A DNA stretch of 64,000 nucleotides from Diogma glabrata (GCA_963693315.1 OY856188.1:163638002-163702001); one strand, 5' to 3'; counted from the stretch's first letter, positions 39,680-51,620 are shown. Notes: a model not told the origin generated them from the sequence alone. Translations and numbers: made by a program.

Positions 39680-39845
39680 TCTCTATCTCTCTGGCGTTTA
39701 CATCCCATGGAGGGATTTTGCCGTCTGTGCAATCAGCTTCCAATCATGACCAGTTGACCCCAGTTTCGACATCCTATATCACGAAGGTCTTGGATGATGT
39801 CATCCAACTTGGATGATGTCATCCAACTTGGATGATGTCATCCAA
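39680..39845 (-). mobile_element. 166 bp 5'-truncated LINE insertion with 10 bp target duplication
   Basis: CTCCACATAC at 39670-39679 and 39846-39855 flanks the insert. Read on the minus strand it encodes LDDIIQDLRDIGCRNWGQL, the C-terminal end of an RTE/CR1-like reverse-transcriptase protein, and ends in a GAGAGATAGAGA tail. Its 5' edge is a triplicated 19 bp unit (39790-39846). It splits the transposase-like gene between CTLK and EFKNKFSD. Confidence 0.75.
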
Positions 39846-39846
39846 C
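39790..39846. repeat. 19 bp tandem repeat, 3 units, each near-palindromic
   Basis: Three exact copies of TTGGATGATGTCATCCAAC at 39790, 39809 and 39828. TTGGATGA and TCATCCAA are complementary within each unit. Confidence 0.9.
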
Positions 39847-42254
39847 TCCACATACGCTTCATTTCAATGTACATAGCAATAAGCACTTTTGTAGATACAT
39901 GCGCTCATCTCCTTTTTTAAAAGATATTGTATCTCGTTTGCCTGGCATTAATCTACTGATTTCATCACTTTTATCGATCTGCTCCACAACATTTATATCT
40001 GTTGTGGATACACCTCTTTTATCCGTCGTAGATGAATGCTGAAAATTATTTTCATGTAGAGTTTTACTTTTTCCAACCAAATGACGAGTAGCATTACTTC
40101 CAAATATATCTTGAATCTCCTGCATTTTCATTTCTTGCGGTAAAATTGACAACATTTTTCGTCTTTCAGCATAATCCCCATTGTAGAAATTTATCTTTAG
40201 GTTTCTAATAATTTCTTCATAACGTTGCCTTATTTTTGCATTTTCAGACAAGTCTAATACTTCTCCAGTCAAAAGTTCCTGAATAGACTTAGTTAGTTAT
40301 TTGTACGGCTTTTTGTTTTCTGTAGTCGAGACTGCCACACAATTTTTTTAAGGGTTGAAAGATGATCCGATATATGCGGCATAATATGTATGTTTAAATT
40401 ATTAATTAACTCATCACGCTCTAAGTTAATCAAGTTTGATGTTTGAACATAATCTCGATTAAAGCTGGCACCAATCACTTCATCGGTTTGCGTTTCATCT
40501 GATGTTTCATTTGAAGATGTGTCATTAGAAACTGCATCGTCACCCACTGTTAGTGATGTTGATAAATCTGAACCGGAAGGTAGTGTTGACTGTTTGATTA
40601 AACTTAGATAACAAGATGAACATATTCGCTTATTCTCCATTGCAATCCCAAGAACATCTAAATGTTGTCGAACATTCTCTGTGATTTTCCTTTTATTTGA
40701 AGAACATTTAGAATTTGAAAATGGTTTAACACATTTATATTCACTCATTTTAGAAAAATTAAATTTTGAAAGTTTTTGTTAAAGTAATAAAATTTAACTG
40801 ATAGTGACTAATTTCATACTTCATTTGTATAACAAAAATGGGATTTAAAATAGTAATGCAGGCATCATTAAAGATTATAATATACGCCTATTTTTTATGA
40901 TCAAATATAATTACTCTACATTTGTTTACCTGAGCATCTGTTCAACCTTTTAAAATCTTTGTCTTAATTACAGCCATATATAATTTAAAATCCTTAAGAT
41001 GGTTTTTATTTATTTTTAATCCTCTTTAATCCATATTATTTTATGCCTAAGCTCACCCTTTTCAATCATGCATATCTAAAAAACAGCCTCCGTTTAATGG
41101 GATTAACGGTGTTTTTTTGGATAGTGCTTTGGTGTTTTTTTAAACGGATTAACTTTCACAGGTAATTAAATAAAAACAAGCTTCAATTTTATTTAAAAAA
41201 AAAATAAAAAAGTGGGTATAGATGCCAGCGCCATCTTTTAATTTTGTTTTCTTATGTAACACCGTTACGTAGGATTAAAAAACTAACAATGCCCAATTTC
41301 AAAAATTTCTTTTTAACGCCTATTCAACGACATATCATTTATGAAAATAAATTAAGCATTTTTTCTACAGTCGTTCGTCAAAATAATTTCTTTATGATAA
41401 ACTTACAAAAATTCAAGGGCACCCAGTGAAGGCCCCTGGTGGAAAAAAAATTCTACGAGAAGTCGTATTTTTCATTTATCAAAGGCTATCTATAAACAAA
41501 AAATAAACCAAATTAAAAAGGGTCGGATCAAAATGTTGCAAAATTTTGCTGAACTTGACTGAAATTGCTCATATTTTCTTTATTGCACAATGCACATATA
41601 TAATTTTTATAATATTTTAAAAAGTTCTTTCAATAATAAAATATTTGATATTAAACATAAAAAAAATCTCTTAGTTTATAACGCCATTTTTATAATTTTC
41701 CTTCAGAACAAAACAAACTTATTCCCAACAGTCATTTGCAAAACGAATTTTATCTTTAAAACAAAAAATAACGCATGTCCTAAACTTTCACAAGTAGTTA
41801 GATATAAAATAAACTTCAATTTAGTAAAAAAAAAAAGAGGATGCGCCATCTTTTCTTATATTACACTGTTTTTTACTTATGTTACGCCGTTAAAAGTTAT
41901 TTCAAAAAATTAACAGTGTACATTTTTAAAAACTTTGTTCTAATACCTATTCAACGACATATCATTTATGAAAATCGATTGAGCAGTTTTTCTAAAATCG
42001 CTCATCAAAATGCACTCACATCACAAAATAACAAAAAATTGAGGGGCACCCTGTGAAGACCCCTGGTCGAAAAAAAAATTCTAAGGGAACTCGTATTTTT
42101 TATTTATGAAAGACTATCTATAAACAAAAAATAATCAAAATTAAAAGGGGTCAAGTCAAAATTTCCCAAAAATTAGCTGAACTTGTCTGAAATTGCTCAT
42201 ACATATTTTTACAGACATGTTTTGTGAAATTTTATTTCCAGAAAGTGTTTAATC

Positions 42255-43546
42255 CAGGGTTGTAACGTATAATACGGTAACGTATAAAACACGTATTATA
42301 CGTACGTATAAAACGTATAAAACGTACAGTATAAAACACACAATCATTTACGTTTTATACCGTATAAAAGTAAAATCCTCAATAAATAAAAATACATTTA
42401 TATAACATTAACGCGGGCGTTAACTCGTATCGTACTCGAGATATTTAATATCTATAAAGCCTAGATTTCGGGACTAATAGGAACAGTTGCTTTAGAAAAT
42501 ATAGCGTCGGCATGATAATTTCTTACCCAACTATTCCTATTAGTTCAGAAAACTTCCACATTTAACGTAAATGCTTCTTTTCAAAATATAATTATTTATT
42601 TTCAAAACAAATTTAGTCTGCAATAATTTGACATTTCCAACCATACCTATTATTCATCAATGACCAAAAATGAATTTACTCAATAAACTTCTCACTAAAC
42701 TTTTTCGTTTGACGTAAATACATATTATTTTAACTATTACAACTTTTGTATAAAAAGAAGATTTGATCTGCAAGAACCTGTTATTTTCAAACTGTGTCTA
42801 TTAATTGAAAGTGGTGCAACCCGCATTCACACAACAAAATTTTTTTAAAAACATCTCTCTAATAATCTCTAATAATTTCCCGAACTGCTATGAAAAAACG
42901 ACATTTATTCTGAAACAATATTATATTTCCCAGCTGTTCTTATTAGATGGGAGGAGCTGAAGTTGGATTGAACCATATTTTATATATTCAATAACATTTC
43001 ATGATGCCAAATAATTAAGTTCATGAGCCAAATGTTTCTCATCCAAAATGCTTCCCATTAAGTATTAAGTAAATGTTGGAATCAAAATGAAAGAAAATCA
43101 TATAGTATACGTGTTGAAAAATTCAAAAATAATTTAATTGCTTGAGTTAAGGTACTCAAAAAAATCTCTTATATATAATTCAAAATTTTCAATATTCAAA
43201 TCTAGTGAATTAAAAATTATTAACCAGTTTAATGTACAGTAACATAGTCTTTCGTATAAAGTATAAAAATATACATTCAAATAACATCTAGAATTTAAAT
43301 AGTTTTTGTTATAAATTATAAAATATATAAATAATTTATAACTACGTATATTTTTACTAAAATATATATATTTTTACTAAAAATATCATTAATATCTGAA
43401 GTAAGAAGTATTTTTAATTTTTTATGAATGAATTTCAAAAACAAAATCATATTATACGTTTTATACGTTATATACGTTTTATACGTTTTATACGTTTTAT
43501 GCGTGTAACGTATAAAACGTTTTATACGTGTATATTAATAACCCTG
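42255..43546. mobile_element. hAT-type element, 1292 bp, target duplication GTTTAATC
   Basis: The ends CAGGGTTGTAACG and AATAACCCTG share a 7 bp inverted repeat, flanked exactly by GTTTAATC at 42247-42254 and 43547-43554. Subterminal ACGTATAAAAC/GTTTTATACGT repeats crowd both ends (42275-42370 and 43450-43530). No transposase is visible. Interior phrases (CCTATTAGTTC, GGGAGGAGCTGAAGTTGGAT) are shared with about 28010, inverted. Confidence 0.88.
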
Positions 43547-43554
43547 GTTTAATC

Positions 43555-44390
43555 TAAGCATTTTTTGTTTGTTTGTAATTTTATATACAATTAAAATTAA
43601 ATTAATTGGTTGCTATTTGCTAAAGCAATTTAGAAAAAAAATTATCAAAATATTACGTGGATTTAACAATTTTCTCAAAAAATATTTTACAAAAATATGC
43701 ATATTTAGCTTAGATCAAATGAAAATACAAAATGTTTTAAATAAATGAATACAGAAATTTAAAAAAAAATTGGTTGCTACAGAAATTTAGGAAAATAATT
43801 ATCAAACGAAAAACTACTTGGATTAAACAATTTTCTCAAAAAATATTTAACTATTAAATTAATTATAATATCTAAATATATGTATTTTTATTTATCAAAA
43901 TAATACAGAATCTTACTCGTACTAAAAATCTTGTATGTAATTCGGGCATAAAGTATATTTTTTGCTTGAGAGTGGAATTGTTGCTCGAGGCTTTAGCCCT
44001 AAATACATAAATAGCTATTGTTCTACGAAACGTTTTTTTATTCTCTCTTCCACAGTAAAAAAATTGAAGCAAATCAAAAAAAGCCCGAGCGGCAGTGTAG
44101 AATTGTATACTTGATGCACACGTTACATGCCAATTTAATTTTATGTAACGGATTTTGATGTCTCACTTTAAATAAAACAGTTTAAATTTTGATTCTAAAT
44201 TTTTGTTGATTTATTGAATTTTGTTATTTTTTGAATTTTGTTTATCTGTAGAACCATTAGTTACTAAGGTACTTTTGAGACTGAATATTATTTTATAAAA
44301 CAAAACTTATGAACCATATCAAAAGTCTTAAAATTATTAACAAAGAAAAATAAATACAACTGATAAATAAAAAATATTATTGGTATCCTA
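43555..44390. other. AT-rich DNA, no gene
   Basis: A diverged direct repeat (TTGGTTGCTA ... TTTAGAAAAAAAATTATC and TTGGTTGCTACAGAAATTTA) spans 43605-43860. No gene. Confidence 0.4.
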
Positions 44391-44393
44391 TAA

Positions 44394-44800
44394 TATTGTT
44401 ACGATTACAGAAAAACCTAGACGATTACAGAAAAATCTAGACGATTACGGTCACTTCTAGGAAAATCAAATCATCAAAATACTACAACAAATTAACGAAA
44501 TGAATAGTGTTGTTGTTGTACTTCGTAGAATTTGGGTCGACAATGAATAAAATTGAATGATTTTATGAATCAAATGAGCATAACGTAAATTAATCGAATA
44601 TTCTACTATTTTCTCAAGGTTTCTAAAAAGTGACCTCGAATGATCGAGATTATACAAAATCGTATATAAAGAGGAATGTCTTGCAAGACAAAATTAGTAT
44701 TATTTTAAACCTGCGATAGTGAAGTTATAATTATAAAAGTGATTTTTAAATTAGTTTTTGTGAATAAAGTGTTATTGTTGTGCCGTATTTCTCATTACCA
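44394..44800 (+). repeat. Solo LTR-like segment (weak)
   Basis: It starts TGTTACGATTACAG, a beginning common in insect Gypsy LTRs. It has two and a half tandem copies of a 20 bp unit (ACGATTACAGAAAAA-CTAG, 44399-44455), a TATA box (GTATATAAAG at about 44660) and AATAAA at about 44763. The 3' edge and target duplication are not found. Confidence 0.3.
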
Positions 44801-45325
44801 ATTTTCGATCACAATTTCCTAGAACTACAAACTCTAAATTTTTCTAAAATCGCAATATTAGTTTCACATACCAATAAATTTTCTCTAAACACATTTTCAA
44901 AACTGAAATTTTCTTTTAATCTCTAGCCGATAGTTTTCTAAAGGATAAAACTAATAAATATTATCATTTATCACAATTTTAGTCATTTCTAAGAATTTGT
45001 CTTTACAATCGTCTTGCCGATTATTCTTTTAAGTTCACACATTTCTCGTTGAAATAATTTCAAACAAAAAAAAACTACATCATTATTTTTTCTCATGCTA
45101 ATAAACATTAAAATCATTTTAAAGCAAAATAAAACTTTAAATAATATAGTTTAAGAATACAGTTTAAAGATACAGTTTTAACAATATAGTTTTAAGACAT
45201 ACAGTCTAAGTCTGAGTCTCTCAAAAATATTAAAGTAAAAGAAAGTTTTTATAAGAGATCATTTATCAGATCAATTTAAATGCAGTGCAAAGAGTTCCTA
45301 AAATCTTTAAACCAGTTAAAACATA
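44801..45325. other. AT-rich DNA, no gene
   Basis: Only short runs of ACAGTTTAA-like phrases (45150-45215). Confidence 0.4.
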
Positions 45326-45997
45326 AGGTCGTTCAATAAGTCCGTAGGATAAGTAAGAAAAAAACAACATTTTGACACAACTCGATTTTTTTATTCAACA
45401 TAGTTGCCTTCGAGGGCGATACAACGAGTATAGCGATTTTCCAACTTTTCTATTCACGCTGCACCCAATTTGCACAGAGCTTTCGCATACCCAAATGTTC
45501 ATGTAAAATGGTAAAAACACTACCATCTGCTACCTTTACAATGTCAGCTATTTCGTGCACCTTCAATTTGCGATCGTTCATAACCAATTTGTGGATTTTT
45601 TTTATGTTTTCTGGAATAACAGCCTCATTTGGGCGTCCACTGCGCTCTGCAACTTTTGTGCTGGTACGACCACATTTAAATTCAGCCATCCACTTCTCTA
45701 CCATTTGTCTCAATGGAGCAGAGTTTGGATAATGTTTATCAAGCCATTGTTTGGTTTCCACTGTATTTTTTTTCATCAAAAAGCAATGCTTTATTAAAAT
45801 TCGAAATTCACTTTTTTCCATTTTTTTTCAAAAACAAAAGTTGCTTCACACAAAATGCTATAACTCACGAATAAATAGTCAGATTGCTGTCAAATTTATA
45901 CACGTATCGTTTGAAGGTTAGTACTAAATAAAAATCATATGGAAAAAATTCTAGTAACGCCATCTATGTGTCATCCTACGGACTTATTGAATGACCT
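45326..45997 (-). mobile_element. Internally deleted mariner, 672 bp
   Basis: Both ends and about 650 bp of sequence are nearly identical to the mariner at 8622-9912, but the segment equivalent to about 8755-9373 is missing. The join lies at about 45452, TTTTCTAT / TCACGCTGCACCC. A TA precedes the left end; the right flank is ambiguous. It keeps both TIRs, so it could be mobilised by an active relative. Confidence 0.88.
45450..45821 (-). CDS. Mariner DNA-binding domain only, open frame of 123 codons
   Basis: The frame starts MEKSEFRILIKHCF, as in the full-length element, and runs without interruption through the bipartite helix-turn-helix region (TVETKQWLDKHYPNSAP, SGRPNEAVIPENIKKIHKLV, KVHEIADIVKVADGSVFTIL) to CANWVQRE and a stop just past the deletion join. 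All catalytic Asp residues are lost. If expressed, it could bind mariner ends without cleaving, as short P-element products do. Expression is not shown by the sequence. Compared with the copy at 8689 it has only a few substitutions (SAPLRQ, TKVAERS). Confidence 0.6.
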   Translation of the reverse strand: MEKSEFRILIKHCFLMKKNTVETKQWLDKHYPNSAPLRQMVEKWMAEFKCGRTSTKVAERSGRPNEAVIPENIKKIHKLVMNDRKLKVHEIADIVKVADGSVFTILHEHLGMRKLCANWVQRE

Positions 45998-47144
<1,147 letters not shown>

Positions 47145-47319
47145 CATCAAGGTGAATCACCAACTTCCGAATAAAGACAGTGAATTGGGGTTGAATTCAT
47201 CGCCCCCAATACCATCCTTACACATTGCATTCTCAACTTTCATCAACTTACGAAAACCAACTACAGAACCATCACCATACACTCCAATTCCATTCGCAAT
47301 TTTTGTGGAAACTAACGCC

Positions 47320-47545
47320 TTTCAAAATTGTTGATCTATGAGTGTGACAACCACGCGCACTTTAGTCCCTGCTATTGGCATATGAGTTATATTGAGATAT
47401 CGTATACCACTGGCAATATCAGTGCGTTCTCATTAGTGAAAGTGATATCTTAGGGGTACTGGCGAACAACGTATATTCAGTCAACGATACAATCCCTTAC
47501 TCTAAGTTATGGAATATTCTTTGATGACACGCTATTTTTTGAAGT
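47320..47545 (+). repeat. Direct repeat D, copy 1
   Basis: Beginning AAAATTGTTGATCTATGAGT, it matches 48518-48740 over about 220 bp. It includes GACAACCACGCGCA, GAGATATCGTATACCACTGG and TTACTCTAAGTTATGGAA. Confidence 0.8.
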
Positions 47546-48517
47546 GAAAACTTCTTAAGCCGCGTTATGCCATTTTCTATGAGGTAAAATTTATATATTC
47601 TCGTTACCATTTTTTATATGCATTTATGAAGAACAAAAAAATATTTGAACAAAAAATATGAAATACATATATCATTTCTTAACGTTTGAAATTGCGATGG
47701 GGATATCGCGCTCAACTGCTGTTCTGTAGGTCCTAAGTTCAGTTCCTGGTGTGGTACATATTTTTTTATTTTTTTCTAATTTTTATTAAATACCATTAAA
47801 ATTATTTTTTTTTTTATTCATGAATTCATAAAAATAATAAAAATTTATTTTTACAAATTTTAAAAAATTGATCCATAATGCAGTTTTTTAAAGTTATATT
47901 GCTACTGTCTTTTGCAATTTGCGTTCGAATCATCATGCTAAATGAATATTGAATACATATAAAATTGAAAGTATGTCTGTTTGTCCTTTATGCATTAATA
48001 CATTAATCATCATGAAAATTTGGGAAGTTGTTATGTACACTTAATTTGCTTTTTATTTAACTATCATTTTAAACGGTAGTTTGCTTTGATCAATGTTTTT
48101 TTGTTGAACATAATTTTTTTATGAAATTAAAAATAACGTAAGAAAGATAGTATAACCTGAAACAATTACATTTGTATATCAAAATTATATGTATTGGAAT
48201 TTTATCATCTTCACTAAATATGTTTTTGTTTTGAAATTGTATGTAATACATGTTTCTAAAATTAAGTGAAAATTTAATACTTGTAACTTGATAATTGATA
48301 ACATCGATTATATCGATTTAAAGCTCACAATTACGAGACGGAAATCGCATAAATTCTATACAAAGAAGCATAGCTTATATATGATTAAACATGGATGACA
48401 ATCATGATAAATAAACTAATTAAAAATGGTGGCACTTAGCCGATAGTGATTTGCAAACGGCAACACTGCGCATTAATACCAATAAATTTACTTAGCCTTC
48501 CGCAGGAAGATTTGTAA

Positions 48518-48740
48518 AATTTAAAATTGTTGATCTATGGGTGTGACAACCACGCGCAAAAAATTCCTTGCTATTGGCATATGAGTTATCTTGAGATATC
48601 GTATACCACTGGCAAAAACAGTGCGTTCTCATTAGCCAAAGTGATATCTTAGGGATGCGGGCGGATGACGTATTTTCAGTCAACGATACCATCCCTTACT
48701 CTAAGTTATGGAAGATTCTTTGATGATACGCTATTTCTTT
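48518..48740 (+). repeat. Direct repeat D, copy 2
   Basis: Same orientation as copy 1, about 1.2 kb downstream, with roughly 90 percent identity by eye. The DNA between (47546-48517) has no gene. An LTR pair, a dispersed MITE and a segmental duplication are all possible. Confidence 0.8.
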
Positions 48741-50040
48741 TAAAATAAAATGTGTTTGGTAGTAGAAATTGCAAGGTGTGTCACAACAACACATAAAAAA
48801 CTTTTAAGAACAAGGTCCCACAACAACATGCTTTCTAAGGTGTTGATAGACGCAAATTTTTATATGATATGTTTTGATTATTTTAAATATCAAAATGTAT
48901 ATGGGAAGTTCTACAAACATAGGAATTTTGGATGGCTCTGCTTATTTCGTATATTAATATGAAAAATAAAAAAAATTTTTCAAATGAAACTTGTAAACCT
49001 TAACTATGTCTAGCTGGTCACCCAAAATAAACCCGTTTCGAAATATATTTCTTAGAAAAAAAATTATTCAAAACGTCAAATTATCAGTCCCCTGGCGTGT
49101 CCCACCTTGAAAGTCAAAGCTGGTAAACTAAATAATCAATGATTCTAAGTGTGTAGAGACAAATTTACACTGCAGTAATAATTTTCAATAATGATGCTTT
49201 AATAATGTGTAAATAATCATAACATCACTCTATTTTCCATATTAGATATATCCTATTAAAGTTTGTCCCACGAATTTGTTATTATTCTCCTGCCCAATCA
49301 AAACACATTGAAAATATTGGAAATTCATATTTCTATCAAGTTATCGCTCGTCACAGGAGTTAATTAAAGTTCGATAAATATAATATTGCAAGTGTTTTAC
49401 TTAGTACGAGGTTTTATCAATCAAAACAGTCATCATTACTTTCAAGATCGTGTTTTGCCCAGTCAAATTATCAGTCCCCTGGCAAGTATTTTCGTAAAAA
49501 GTATTTTAATTACAGGTAATTTTGTAGTTTTATACGTCGTGAATATGTCTTGCCTTGGTATAGAATCCGTTTATTTTTTTTTTAGACGTAATTTTGTCAT
49601 TTTTAAGCGAAATACTGATAAATTCTCAGTCCCCTGGTTCTCTGTCCCCTGGAAGATTTAAAAACGGGCAGCCTTAGATAAATGTTTATTTCGTATTTTG
49701 AGATAATATTGAGATAATTTTGAGTTAATATAGGAGTAAGAAGGATATTTTTTAATTTTGACTCGAATTTTTTTTTTGTTTTTTTTTGTTTTTTTTTTTT
49801 TTGTTTTTTTTTTTTGACTGACCACATTCAGAAAAGTTGAAAGAACGTCATCAACTTTAACTAAAACTAGTTGCCAGAACTTATACGCGAAAAACATGTC
49901 GTGCCGTAATAAGCTCCATTTTCTTCCTTCGTGTGTGGAACTACCCATATAATGGCTGCTTGCAATGCTGATAGATGTGAAACCCAGAATAATTTTAATG
50001 ATTTTAATTTAAACATTTTGAAATTTTAATTTGCAATGCT
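48741..50040. other. Intergenic DNA with repeated CAGTCCCCTGG phrases
   Basis: ATTATCAGTCCCCTGGC occurs at about 49080 and 49466, and TCTCAGTCCCCTGG with CTGTCCCCTGGAAG at about 49625-49655. A T-rich run is at 49768-49815. No gene. Confidence 0.5.
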
Positions 50041-50067
50041 ACAATAATTGGAAGATATACAAAAAAA

Positions 50068-50135
50068 CACAGCTATTTCAAAGATTTAAGTTTTCACTTC
50101 TGTCGGCAGTCCTTAACACTGCCTTCTTTTTTTTA
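50068..50135 (+). repeat. Hairpin-plus-T-run unit, copy 1
   Basis: AACACAGCTATTTCA...AAGTTTTCACTTCTGTC leads into a stem GGCAGT (50105-50110) / ACTGCC (50118-50123) with a 7 base loop, followed by TTCTTTTTTTT. Confidence 0.7.
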
Positions 50136-50337
50136 TACTTTTTAATAAAGAAAACGCAATTAATAGTACAAAAAACCTAAGCCCTGAAATTAATGATAAT
50201 ATATTATAAATAATTTTGCTCTCCTTCTCTTGATTTATATTTTGATTTTTCCTTTTTTCTTGAATTTGATTTTTTTCTCAGTTAATAACAGGAAGTGTGG
50301 TAAAGTAAGTAAAGATTTTGTTATATTTAGACGATAA

Positions 50338-50408
50338 AAACACAGCTATTTCACAGTTTTAAGTTTTCACTTCTGTCGGTAGTCCTCCAGACTACCTTCT
50401 TTTTTTAA
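50338..50408 (+). repeat. Hairpin-plus-T-run unit, copy 2
   Basis: Same leader as copy 1, then stem GGTAGT (50378-50383) / ACTACC (50391-50396), 7 base loop, then TTCTTTTTTT. The stem differs from copy 1 by a paired C-G to T-A change. Confidence 0.7.
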
Positions 50409-51179
50409 TAACCTCTCAGTTTAATGTTCCTTAAAACCCCAAAAACGATTTGCCGGTTTAAAATGATAATCATTAACAATTACAGCTAAACGTATTATAC
50501 AAGCGTATTCATCATCAAAGTCCATTTTTCTTTAATCTCAATTCTCTAGGTAACTTTAATTTACATTTTTTGTGGAAATTACCTTTTCATCATAAACAGG
50601 TGTAAAATTAATAATTTTCTCGTTGAAAATAAGTGAAAAGAAAATACTGAACAATTGAGCGAAAAATATGGTTTAGGTAGGACATTCATTCCGTTTTAAT
50701 TTTTATCTTGTTATAAATAATTGTAACTTTTGGTTAATTTATTCGTTTTTTTCTGAGTAATAATAGTTTTATCGGATGGTTACTTACATACATATATTGT
50801 ATGTACAATTTTGTTTAAATTTCACCCCAATATTTCTTTAATAAAGTTGATACAAAAAAGTATGTGCAAAGGGAATTGCTTGTACGAAGTTTATCTATAT
50901 ATAAAAATAATAATCGTATATATTATATATATGTGTTATTTTAACTTTAGGTTATATTTTTTTGATGGTATATCAAGAAAAAAACAAAATACAAAATCCA
51001 TAATACAATCCATAATACAAAATGTTGAGAAATGGATATTTTTGTAGTTTAATCTTAATTTGTTCAGAAAAGTTATTATAAACATTATTTTGATTATTTT
51101 TAGTTACTATAAAAATTAGCTATTATATTAGTTATTTCAAAATTACTTAATTTTTTTTTTAATATTGTTTTTGTTTAGA
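50409..51179. other. AT-rich DNA, no gene
   Basis: Nothing recognisable. Confidence 0.4.
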
Positions 51180-51620
51180 CTAGGAGGGCCCGGCGTGCTT
51201 CGCTACGCTTATAAATAAAGTTTTTGCGTAGACATTTTGTTGACGTAGAAGCAATGATTTCAAAAAGTGGTAATAAGAAATGCTAGCATATAATTTTTAA
51301 TTTTTCTTTTTAAATATATGAATGAAAAACAATCAAAACTCTAGCTGATCAGTTCGGATATATGAAAAATTAGCGATCAAATAAGTTAGTGATCAAATAA
51401 GCTTACTTGAAAACTTATTTGATCGCTAATTTGTCATATATCCGAACTGATCAGCTAGAGTTCTGATTATTTTTCATTCATATATTTAAAAAGAAAAATT
51501 AAAAATTATATGCTAGCATTTCTTATTACCACTTTTTGAAATCATTGCTTCTACGTCAACAAAATGTCTACGCAAAAACTTTATTTATAAGCGTAGCGAA
51601 GCACGCCGGGCCCTCCTAGT
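51180..51620. mobile_element. Foldback element, copy 2
   Basis: Same ends and arms as 26521-26936, with a slightly longer palindrome (about 440 bp). Right end GCACGCCGGGCCCTCCTAG. The tail unit that follows directly in copy 1 is 1.2 kb away here, at 52825-53060. Confidence 0.88.

Larger units (their letters stand above)
38486..40748 (-). pseudogene. Broken transposase-like gene, widespread uncharacterised family
   Basis: Minus-strand pieces in order: 40748-40293 (MSEYKCVKPFSNSKCSSNKR, later ICSSCY, possibly a CxxC zinc site); 40272-39859 (MTGEVLDLSENAKIRQRYEE ... RKMLSILPQEMKMQEIQDIF ... ISRLMPGKRDTISFKKG); after an insertion, 39679-39540 (DVKIGFTKFTSLRPQECIKL, VCVCTIHQT); about 39490-39300 (VSCGELTEDCHTLKRNECSK); and about 39190-38486 (IIYNTDGAPSQYKNKHNLIN, NFHATSHGKGPCDGIGGTQK). 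I recall this order (LP, SRLMPGKKD, VCVC.IHQN, DGA.SQYKN, TSHGKGPCDG) from mobile-element proteins of arthropods and cnidarians with no settled name. Conserved D and H residues suggest a nuclease fold; that is inference. Several stops and frameshifts make it inactive. Confidence 0.65.
36278..42210. mobile_element. Composite element with long inverted ends
   Basis: The left arm (about 36278-36860) and right arm (about 41595-42210) are reverse complements, including ACCAGGGGTCTTCACAGGGT, GGATGCGCCATCTTTTCTTA (right-arm sense) and AACGACATATCATTTATGAA. A diverged second copy of the right arm (41160-41590) lies in tandem inside. A short copy of the 3' coding end (36890-37030) is repeated at 38465-38612. 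Between the arms are a broken transposase-like gene, a hAT and a truncated LINE. It appears to be one long-TIR DNA element rearranged and invaded by others. Confidence 0.65.

Noticed and set aside
39790..39846. The 19 bp triplicate as a CRISPR array
   Set aside because: The units are directly adjacent with no spacers, and the setting is eukaryotic transposon DNA.
47690..47765. A tRNA-like stretch with CGCGCTCAACTGCTGTTCT and AGTTCAGTTCC
   Set aside because: The boxes are imperfect and I could not fold a cloverleaf with an acceptor stem. At most it is a SINE remnant.
49603..49948. Lys-rich open frames on the minus strand
   Set aside because: They arise from a poly-T/TTTTTTG tract at 49768-49815 and have no protein-like sequence.
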